From positions 1 to 22,707 of the forward strand of contig DBCH01000093.1 of assembly GCA_002292955.1 (NCBI GenBank): a DNA stretch of 22,707 nucleotides. The letters run 5' to 3'. The notes under the pieces are model-generated. The model saw nothing but the letters and a program-made list of their open reading frames with translations, did not search any database and had not been told where the DNA came from. The position numbers and the translations under genes are program-made. Each line of letters begins with the position of its first letter. The first letter of the stretch is position 1. Source of the stretch: Microbacteriaceae bacterium UBA963. Lineage in GTDB: Bacteria; Actinomycetota; Actinomycetes; Actinomycetales; Microbacteriaceae. Positions 16,405 to 22,350 of the stretch are shown one piece after another.

Positions 16405-16635
16405 ATGGCCACGGTAGAGGCAACGGAGACGGCAAACGAAGATCGCCCCCAGACGCTCACCGCGTTTGACCGCTGCGACAGCTGTGGCGCCCAGGCCTAC
16501 ATGCGAGTAACCATGGCCTCAGGTGGCGAACTGCTTTTCTGCGCACACCATGGCAACAAGAATCGCGACAAGATCAACGCCCCGGGCACCGTCTGGTACG
16601 ACGAAAGCTACCGCCTCTCCAGCGGACAGGGCTAA
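16405..16635 (+). CDS. DUF7455 small zinc-binding-like protein
   Basis: This 76-residue protein has a Glu/Thr-rich N-terminus and then a compact treble-clef-like pattern. CDSCGAQAY supplies Cys24 and Cys27; LLFCAHHG supplies Cys46 and His48 or His49, a plausible Zn(Cys3His) site. It matches the actinobacterial DUF7455 family, often found beside parE or the primary sigma factor gene. Function is unknown. The strong AGGAGG suggests good expression. It is monocistronic: parE is divergent and the racemase-like gene convergent, with 26 bp between stops. Confidence 0.87.
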   Translation: MATVEATETANEDRPQTLTAFDRCDSCGAQAYMRVTMASGGELLFCAHHGNKNRDKINAPGTVWYDESYRLSSGQG

Positions 16636-16641
16636 CGCCGG

Positions 16642-16666
16642 CTCGTTAACTCGCTAGCTCGCTAGC
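16642..16666. repeat. Three 8-bp near-repeats with a small hairpin at the end of the racemase operon
   Basis: CTCGTTAA, CTCGCTAG and CTCGCTAG follow one another (16642-16665). The last two also form a hairpin, GCTAG (16653-16657) with CTAGC (16662-16666) around CTCG. The repeat overlaps the stop codon of the long racemase-like gene and lies after the DUF7455 stop (16635), so it may help end both convergent transcripts. Confidence 0.4.
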
Positions 16667-17798
16667 TGTCGCGATACTCCCTTTCGGCTCGTGATCCCAC
16701 CCGAACCACGATTTCCTCGCCCACAGTACCCAAGGCATCGGCCCACTCTTGGAGCACAGGCTCGCCCCTGAGGTGTGAGCCAAAGATGACGGCCTCATCT
16801 CCCGCATGAACAGCTGATGCGGTGTCGCCCAGGGCAACGGTCATCGTGTCGGCTCCGACAGCAATCACCGGGCATCGCACTCCGGCAATGAGCACATCGC
16901 ATCCCGTCCGGGGAAGGGATCCCGTCTCTCCATCTTCAGGGTCAAGACTCCACGCGGGGATGCCGTCAAGATATCCAGCGTCGAGCACGGCAACTGAGCT
17001 CCCGGCTGACTTGTCCACACGAAGGACGCTGGCGTGGGCTGACATGACTGCCTCGAGACCCAGGTCTGCTGGACCGATTCCCGAGCCGGGGCCAATTCCG
17101 TACGTGAATCCCCCCACGCGCGCAAGATCGTAACGAAAATCGTCGCGCTCAAAGGACGCGGCGCTGGCAGCCAAGTGGCGAAGAGTGGGGCGAAGACCGG
17201 CGTCGTGAGCCTGCGTGATGGCTGCCTCAAAGACATCCCGTGACGCGTTGTCGTCGGCGTCAGACGCCTCCCCGATGTGAGTCCAGACGCCGACAACATC
17301 AATGCTTCCTTGGTCCTGCCAATGCTTTGCTCGGGAGACCAGATCGGTCCACTCATGCGGTGCCGCTCCGTTGCGGTGAAGACCGGAATCAATCTTGAGG
17401 TGCACCCGCGCTGTGCGACGCGACGAACCAGCTGGTGAACTGCTCGACGCAGACTTAGCCGCAGCCGCCGCGGCAATCGCATCAAGCACGTGGACGTTTG
17501 ACACACCGAGATCAATGTGGTGCTCGAGAGCTGCTTCGAAGTCGTCGTTGGCGTCGAAGAGCCAGGCAAACGCGACGCCATCTCCCAGAACTCCATCGTT
17601 TCGCAGCGAGATGCCGGTCGTGATGTCGAGCACCCCAAAGTTCGACACACCGCACTCCCGGGCAACGCGCGCCATCTGGATCGCACCGTGACCGTAGGCG
17701 TCGTCCTTTACCACGGCCATCAACTGGGCCGGGCTCAGGCGCGCGCGCAAGACCGCGAGATTTCGGCGGTACGCGCCTGTGTCGATAACGACTCTCAC
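16662..17798 (-). CDS. alr: Alanine racemase-like protein, long form: PLP-lysine barrel kept, catalytic-Tyr segment missing
   Basis: At 378 residues this has the normal alanine-racemase length. The barrel is intact: MAVVKDDAYGHG holds the PLP Schiff-base Lys31, LKIDSGLHRNG the conserved Arg142, WTHIGEASDAD His174, HLAASAA a phosphate-site Ser, and RVGGFTYGIGP Arg227 and Tyr233. The C-terminal domain is altered. Families normally read PAG-x-VSYG (catalytic Tyr) about 20 residues before GYADG. Here SAGSSVAVLDAGYLDGIP runs straight across, so the Tyr-bearing strand is deleted. The usual RVxMD becomes AVGAD, losing the Met. Lys but no partner Tyr means a homodimer should lack standard racemase chemistry. 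The GTG start overlaps the short paralogue's stop by 4 bp, so the two are probably co-translated. A D-amino acid product is inferred. Confidence 0.85.
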   Translation of the reverse strand: MRVVIDTGAYRRNLAVLRARLSPAQLMAVVKDDAYGHGAIQMARVARECGVSNFGVLDITTGISLRNDGVLGDGVAFAWLFDANDDFEAALEHHIDLGVSNVHVLDAIAAAAAAKSASSSSPAGSSRRTARVHLKIDSGLHRNGAAPHEWTDLVSRAKHWQDQGSIDVVGVWTHIGEASDADDNASRDVFEAAITQAHDAGLRPTLRHLAASAASFERDDFRYDLARVGGFTYGIGPGSGIGPADLGLEAVMSAHASVLRVDKSAGSSVAVLDAGYLDGIPAWSLDPEDGETGSLPRTGCDVLIAGVRCPVIAVGADTMTVALGDTASAVHAGDEAVIFGSHLRGEPVLQEWADALGTVGEEIVVRVGSRAEREYRDS

Positions 17799-18517
17799 GA
17801 GGCATCCACCCCTTCGAGATAGACGCGAGGGATTCGCAATCCCAAAGCCGCCGTCACCGACACCACGGGAGCCCCCACGGCCTCAGCAAACGTTGCCGCC
17901 GACACGTCTGAGGTGTGCTCACCGAAGTACACGACCTCGTCACCAACCGCAGCAGTCTCTGCCCCGGTGTAAATCGAGTGGGCATCCATGGCCACCCGAC
18001 CGGCAAGCGGGCAAGAGATTCCCTGCCACTGAGCCGTCGCTCGATTACCCCACGCGCGCACGAAGCCGTCACCGTAGCCCAGCGGAACGAGCGCCAGCCA
18101 ACCGTCATCGGGAGCACGCCACGTGTAGCCGTATGACACTCCCGCACCGGCTGCAATTTTCTTCACCGCGAGTACGCGTCCGCTCAAGCGCATCACCGGT
18201 TTTGTGCCGCGATGTTTGGCGGGTTCCAGCCCATAGGCGTGCGTCACCGATGTCTCGTCTACGCTTTTCACGGTCAGGTGCGTCCCCGCGGGCATCCGAT
18301 TGCGAAGGGAGGCAGCCTCCGAGGCGGAGCGCACACTGAATGACGTGACACCGGACTCTGCAGCGGCTACCGCGATACGTTGCGCGCCGTGGCCAAACGC
18401 GTCGGCCGACAAATCGAGAGTAAAAGCATCTGCGCCGAGAACGGCAATGTTTGAGACCAACTGCGGCAAGGAAATGCGAGCCTCGCGCTGTGGTCCTCGT
18501 TCGGTCTGCAACGTCAT
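17795..18517 (-). CDS. Alanine racemase-like protein, short form: PLP lysine missing, catalytic Tyr kept
   Basis: This protein has 240 residues against about 370 for the family. The N-terminus aligns with the PLP-lysine region but reads LDLSADAFGHG, with Ser37 where the Schiff-base Lys belongs. After about residue 74 most of the barrel is gone, including the usual Arg and His motifs, and the sequence rejoins the family at AYGLEPAKHRG and KPVMRLSGRV. The C-terminal domain is well kept: AGAGVSYGYTW has the catalytic Tyr129, PLGYGDGF Tyr148, LAGRVAMD Met177/Asp178, then GDEVVYFG and RIPRVYLEG. It should not bind PLP covalently but could lend its Tyr to the long paralogue. ATG 18517 lies 6 nt after the GatD-like stop. 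The frame is open throughout and coupled to its neighbour, which argues against a decaying pseudogene. Confidence 0.85.
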   Translation of the reverse strand: MTLQTERGPQREARISLPQLVSNIAVLGADAFTLDLSADAFGHGAQRIAVAAAESGVTSFSVRSASEAASLRNRMPAGTHLTVKSVDETSVTHAYGLEPAKHRGTKPVMRLSGRVLAVKKIAAGAGVSYGYTWRAPDDGWLALVPLGYGDGFVRAWGNRATAQWQGISCPLAGRVAMDAHSIYTGAETAAVGDEVVYFGEHTSDVSAATFAEAVGAPVVSVTAALGLRIPRVYLEGVDAS

Positions 18518-18523
18518 CTGCGC

Positions 18524-19255
18524 CTACAGAGCAATGGTCGTAAAGACCTGTTCCATGTTGTCCAAAATGACCGCTCGCGCATTCTCGGCGAGGATGTCGG
18601 TGGGTAGCGGAGTCGCATCAAACTCGCCGCCGGCGTGATCAACAATCTTCTCGGCGAACCAATCGGCGACGTGCGGGTTGAGGGCTAAGACAGGACCACC
18701 CAACTGAGTCGCAATACTTGAGCCGAGGATGACACCGTCGTCACGAACCACACGTTTGGCTCCGATCGCACCAGTGCCGAGGGCTTCCGTGTTCTCATCT
18801 CGGTTCCACTCGGAACTGAGATCGGAGAAGCCCACAATGCGCCCGAGACGTGAGGCACAGTCGTTGTATGCCACCAGACGTTGGCGGTCGCGAAGAACGG
18901 TGAAGGGAAACACACCCAGTCCCGAAATCTCTTGGCCGTCGCGCAAGGTGATTGTTGTGGCCATGATTTCGGCACCCGTGCCTACGGCGAAGAAGGGAAC
19001 CCCCGCGGAAAGCCAGGTGTGCAGGGTCTTCCGCCAGGGAGCCATCGCTTCGAGGGCCCGATGCGCGGCTGACCACGGGCCATTGCCGATGAACACCGCA
19101 CCCGGTGCCCCGGAAAGGTTGTCGTTCGCGGCAAATTTCTCAACGGAGACATCGAAACCGCGCTCACGGAGTCGATACGCAACAGTCTGCACGTTGCCCG
19201 AATCCCCCGAGGCACCGAGGTCATCGGGAAAAAGATGTGCCAACGTGATTGTCAT
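18524..19255 (-). CDS. gatD: GatD-like class I glutamine amidotransferase homologue lacking catalytic Cys and His
   Basis: The fold and partner identify this 243-residue protein as the GatD/CobB-CobQ type: FPDDLGASGDSGN at the N-terminus, GLGVFPF, RIVGF and LNPHVADW. GatD normally releases ammonia from glutamine for MurT, which amidates D-Glu of lipid II. The nucleophile elbow, CGGYQ in active GatD, reads AVGTGAEIM with Gly92 at the Cys position. The GGGxDREQ motif has become GNGPWSAAH. The NHGGRT substrate loop is SDLSSEW. The LHGP motif bearing the catalytic His is QLGGP. The only Cys is Cys133, away from the elbow. It is therefore predicted to have no glutaminase activity. The ATG overlaps the MurT-like stop by 4 bp. 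It may be a structural partner or a substrate-binding subunit. Confidence 0.8.
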   Translation of the reverse strand: MTITLAHLFPDDLGASGDSGNVQTVAYRLRERGFDVSVEKFAANDNLSGAPGAVFIGNGPWSAAHRALEAMAPWRKTLHTWLSAGVPFFAVGTGAEIMATTITLRDGQEISGLGVFPFTVLRDRQRLVAYNDCASRLGRIVGFSDLSSEWNRDENTEALGTGAIGAKRVVRDDGVILGSSIATQLGGPVLALNPHVADWFAEKIVDHAGGEFDATPLPTDILAENARAVILDNMEQVFTTIAL

Positions 19256-20583
19256 GAGCCGGAGGCCAGTTCGCTAAAGCCGATGAGTTTGCGCGCAATC
19301 ATGGTGATTTCGTAGTTAACCACCCAGGTCTGACGAACGCCGGAGGTTGCCAACTCTCTCATGCGAGCCACAGCCTTCTCCACGTTGGGTTCGACGAGGT
19401 CAAACGTCACACCCTTCATGGTCAAACAGTTAGCCATCTGCCAGCACTTGTCGCCGCTAATCACGTCAACGTGTCGAAGGGCGTCAAAGCGCACGTCATA
19501 GATCCACGACATGTCTGGCGTTCCCTCGTCAATTGCCACCATGGCGGGGCCTGTTTCAGTAGGAAGCGAATCGAGGTTGAGCTGCAGGCTGGCCATGTTT
19601 TTGAACATCACAAACGTGACATCGGTGGACTCGAACGGCAAAACTTCCCCACGACCGTATGCCGGCTTCATGTCCGAGAATGCTGCCGCCGTGAGTTCCG
19701 CAGACCATTCTGAGCCCAAGACCTGTTGCACCGTCGTGACGGCGGCGGCGGCGTCGACGGCATAGTGCATTCCCCGTGCGGGCAGGCTGAGGTCAAGCCG
19801 CACAGCGCTCATTGTGAGCGTGGTGCCGCTATCGCTGATTGCCGTGACCTCAGTAACCACATCCAATGCACTGGCGTGGCTCGGTTCCGAGAAATTCTGC
19901 GCGTTGAGCAACCCATTCGGACTTGCCGCCACCACGTCATCCGCGACCCCAAAGGCCACGACACGGGGAGTCGCTCTCCCCTGAGCGGGTGCAGAGGCCT
20001 TGTCCGGCGCATCCCTGTTGGGGGTTGTGGTGCTGACCGCCGCCATTCGTGAGCCGATAGTACTCAGGAACGGATCATCGCGGTTGGTCACGATGGCTTC
20101 TGACGCGAGGGCCATGGCATCGAGCATCATGTCGCCGGCTCGTTCCGTGTCGATGAAGCGATAGAGCTGATCGACCTGAGTATTGAGCCCCAGCACCACG
20201 CGTGGCGTGAGTATCTCGGCCAGCTCGACGGCAAAGGCCTCGTCCACCTCCAGCACGGCAATATCTCCCCTGATGACGCCGCCGATGCCCACCTGGCGAA
20301 GCAGCGACGAAGCCACTCCCTGCGGAAGGTTAGCGCCGGTGGGATTGGTGAAGACGTTGAGTCCGTGAGCGCGCAAAACCTGGGAGACCATGTGCGTCGT
20401 CGTGGACTTGCCGTTAGAGCCGAGGACGAAGATGATTCCTCGGGGTAGTCGACTGAAAGCATTCTGGAGAAGTCGCGGAGCAACGCGTAACGCCACCAAC
20501 CCGGGAAACGCCGACCCCCCGCCCCGCAGCCGTGTGAGCGCGTAGACACATTTGCCGATGATGACCGCGAGGGATTGGCGCAC
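19252..20583 (-). CDS. murT: MurT-like Mur ligase (DUF1727 C-terminal domain), zinc-ribbon cysteines absent
   Basis: This 443-residue protein has the MurT plan. The N-terminus ends RGGGSAFPG, the P-loop is VLGSNGKSTTT (Lys59), then TNPTGANLPQG, LEVDEAF, VVLGLNTQVDQLYRF and TNRDDPFL. The Mur ligase core ends at YGRGE and FVMFKN, and the DUF1727-type C-terminus has DMSWIYD and ISGDKCWQMA. MurT activates the D-Glu alpha-carboxyl of lipid II with ATP for amidation. Canonical MurT has a four-Cys zinc ribbon in the middle domain; here that stretch (about 180-240) is Ala/Ser/Pro-rich with no Cys. The NDN-ADG lead-in to DxSW is also shortened. ATP-binding residues are kept, so ligase activity is plausible, while the nucleophile may not be ammonia. 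GTG 20583 is 9 nt after the sigA stop. Confidence 0.82.
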   Translation of the reverse strand: MRQSLAVIIGKCVYALTRLRGGGSAFPGLVALRVAPRLLQNAFSRLPRGIIFVLGSNGKSTTTHMVSQVLRAHGLNVFTNPTGANLPQGVASSLLRQVGIGGVIRGDIAVLEVDEAFAVELAEILTPRVVLGLNTQVDQLYRFIDTERAGDMMLDAMALASEAIVTNRDDPFLSTIGSRMAAVSTTTPNRDAPDKASAPAQGRATPRVVAFGVADDVVAASPNGLLNAQNFSEPSHASALDVVTEVTAISDSGTTLTMSAVRLDLSLPARGMHYAVDAAAAVTTVQQVLGSEWSAELTAAAFSDMKPAYGRGEVLPFESTDVTFVMFKNMASLQLNLDSLPTETGPAMVAIDEGTPDMSWIYDVRFDALRHVDVISGDKCWQMANCLTMKGVTFDLVEPNVEKAVARMRELATSGVRQTWVVNYEITMIARKLIGFSELASGS

Positions 20584-20592
20584 GCCTACAAC

Positions 20593-22191
20593 CTATTCGA
20601 GGTAGTCGCGCAGCGACTGAGATCGCGAGGGGTGTCGAAGTTTGGCCATTGTCTTGGATTCAATCTGTCGAATCCGCTCGCGCGTGACGCCGAAGGTATC
20701 GCCGATCTGGTCGAGGGTCTTAGGGATGCCGTCGCCCAAACCAAACCGCATACGAATCACGCCCGCCTCGCGCTCGGACAGCGAATCGAGGAGTGATTCG
20801 AGTTGGCGCTGCAGCATGGTAAAGCTCACCGCGTCGGCGGGAACAACGGCCTCAGTGTCTTCGATCAGGTCGCCAAACTCGCTGTCGCCGTCTTCGCCCA
20901 ACGGGGTGTGCAGCGAAATCGGTTCGCGGCCGTACTTCTGAACCTCAACGACTTTCTCCGGCGTCATATCGAGTTCTCGAGAGAGCTCTTCTGGCGTGGG
21001 TTCTCGTCCGAGATCTTGAAGCATCTGACGCTGAACGCGAGCAAGCTTATTGATGACCTCAACCATGTGCACCGGAATGCGGATGGTACGCGCCTGGTCG
21101 GCCATGGCTCGTGTGATGGCCTGGCGAATCCACCACGTAGCGTATGTCGAGAACTTGAAGCCCTTGGTGTAGTCGAACTTTTCAACGGCACGGATGAGAC
21201 CGAGGTTGCCCTCCTGAATGAGATCGAGGAACTGCATGCCACGGCCGGTGTAGCGCTTCGCAAGCGAAACCACGAGGCGGAGGTTGGCCCCCAGGAGGTG
21301 GCTCTTGGCCCGCTGGCCGTCGCGAGCAACCCACATGAGTTCTCGCTTGAGCTGCTTCTCAATGCGGGAGGTGGTCGCCAGCTTGTCTTCGGCAAAGAGG
21401 CCCGCCTCAATGCGCATGGCGAGTTCCACCTCTTCGGCGGCGTTGAGCAGCGGAACCTTGCCGATTTGCTTCAAGTAGTCCTTGACGGGATCGGCCGTTG
21501 CTCCCGTGATGAGAGTGGAGAAGACGGGAACGTCGTCCTCATCATCCGACATGCTCAGAACAATGGCGCCCGTGGGTACTGGCTCGTCTGCCGTGGAGCT
21601 CTTCTCTTCATCCTCATCGTCGGCATCCGTGTCGTCTGGCACATCTGCGACTTCGACTTCGTCGAGCACGACCTCCACAACAACGACATCATTGACATCG
21701 TCATCGCCAATGTCGGGAATAACGCCATCGGCATCCGTGGGTACGCCGCCAACCACTTCAGCTGTTGCGGCAGCCTTCTTGCGCGAGGCCGCGGTGCCCG
21801 TAGGCGCTGCGGGGGCTTTGGCGGGAGCCTTCGCAGCCGGAGCTTTTGCCGCTGGAGTCTTCGCAGCCGGAGCCTTGGCCGCGGGAGCTTTTGCAGCCGG
21901 TGTCTTTGCCGCGGGTGTCTTTGCCGCGGGTGCTTTAGTCGCAGCAGCTTTGCTCGCAGCAGCTTTGCTCGCAGGAGCCTTCGCGGCAGGAGCTTTTGTC
22001 GTAGCAGCTTTGCTCGCGGGGGCTTTCGTGGCGGGAGCCTTAGCAGCAGGAGCCTTGGCTGCAGGAGCCTTGACCGCGGCCTTGGCTGCAGGAGCCTTAG
22101 CTGCCGGAGTCTTCTTCGCGGCGGCTTTCGGCGCGGCAACAACAACAGCTGAATCAGACTCGGGTTTCTTCCGACGACCAAAAAGCGCCAT
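20593..22191 (-). CDS. sigA: Primary RNA polymerase sigma factor (SigA/RpoD/HrdB type)
   Basis: The sigma factor directs core RNA polymerase to housekeeping promoters. From ATG 22191 it has 532 residues. After MALFGRRKK comes a Lys/Ala/Pro-rich repeat tail (about 22-125), then a strongly acidic segment (about 148-200). The conserved core from DPVKDYLKQIGKVPLL includes GANLRLVVSLAKRYTGRGM, FLDLIQEGN and the -10-recognition helix FSTYATWWIRQAITRA. Region 3 follows, then the region 4.2 helix-turn-helix with FGVTRERIRQIE and ending RDYLE. ATG 22191 is preferred over in-frame TTGs at 22200 and 22203, with AGGAG (22208-22204) 12 nt upstream. The MurT-like gene begins 9 nt after the stop, so read-through from the sigA promoter is likely. 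Confidence 0.95.
   Translation of the reverse strand: MALFGRRKKPESDSAVVVAAPKAAAKKTPAAKAPAAKAAVKAPAAKAPAAKAPATKAPASKAATTKAPAAKAPASKAAASKAAATKAPAAKTPAAKTPAAKAPAAKAPAAKTPAAKAPAAKAPAKAPAAPTGTAASRKKAAATAEVVGGVPTDADGVIPDIGDDDVNDVVVVEVVLDEVEVADVPDDTDADDEDEEKSSTADEPVPTGAIVLSMSDDEDDVPVFSTLITGATADPVKDYLKQIGKVPLLNAAEEVELAMRIEAGLFAEDKLATTSRIEKQLKRELMWVARDGQRAKSHLLGANLRLVVSLAKRYTGRGMQFLDLIQEGNLGLIRAVEKFDYTKGFKFSTYATWWIRQAITRAMADQARTIRIPVHMVEVINKLARVQRQMLQDLGREPTPEELSRELDMTPEKVVEVQKYGREPISLHTPLGEDGDSEFGDLIEDTEAVVPADAVSFTMLQRQLESLLDSLSEREAGVIRMRFGLGDGIPKTLDQIGDTFGVTRERIRQIESKTMAKLRHPSRSQSLRDYLE
21817..22128 (-). repeat. Degenerate 15-bp coding repeat encoding the Lys/Ala-rich tail of SigA
   Basis: About twenty pentapeptide units of the form APAAK, TPAAK, APASK or AAATK occupy SigA residues 22-125. 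The DNA repeats are imperfect and 15 bp long, in phase with the frame, with stretches of near-identical units around 21895-22000. The array could expand or contract by recombination without frameshift. Similar histone-H1-like tails occur on other actinobacterial primary sigma factors. Confidence 0.85.
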
Positions 22192-22243
22192 GCGTCTCAA
22201 CAACTCCTAACGACCGGGCCAACACAGCGTCGTGCCCACTACG

Positions 22244-22285
22244 AGGACCCATGTCAAGCCCCCCGAGGGAGACGTGATGGGTCCT
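22244..22285. promoter_or_regulatory. Long inverted repeat containing a perfect -35 hexamer upstream of sigA
   Basis: Perfect 9-bp arms AGGACCCAT (22244-22252) and ATGGGTCCT (22277-22285) flank 24 nt that can form a small inner CCC/GGG stem. It lies in the 159-bp gap between the PAC2 stop and sigA. On the minus strand TTGACA (22257-22252), an exact -35 consensus, overlaps one arm 60 nt before the sigA ATG. No good -10 was found 16-19 nt downstream. It may be a terminator for the PAC2 gene, a sigA operator, or both. Confidence 0.45.
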
Positions 22286-22350
22286 TGCTCTATTGTTGCA
22301 CGTCCTCCCGGCGCTCATCGCCATGCCCGAACGCAGCACTGGCGACGGGG

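Noticed and set aside
17795..18517. Short racemase-like gene as a pseudogene remnant
   Set aside because: The frame is open, translationally coupled on its downstream side, and the C-terminal catalytic motifs are intact while losses are confined to the barrel. A decaying gene would be expected to show frameshifts or random losses.
16662..18517. A single alanine racemase split by one frameshift
   Set aside because: Both proteins contain their own N-terminal barrel start and their own C-terminal domain, so they are paralogues in tandem, not two halves of one gene.
20803..22152. 449-codon open frame on the + strand opposite sigA
   Set aside because: It is exactly antisense to a complete, motif-rich sigma factor. 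Its length follows from GC-rich codon use and the 15-bp repeat, and the translation is low-complexity (Arg/Ser/Gly) with no family resemblance.
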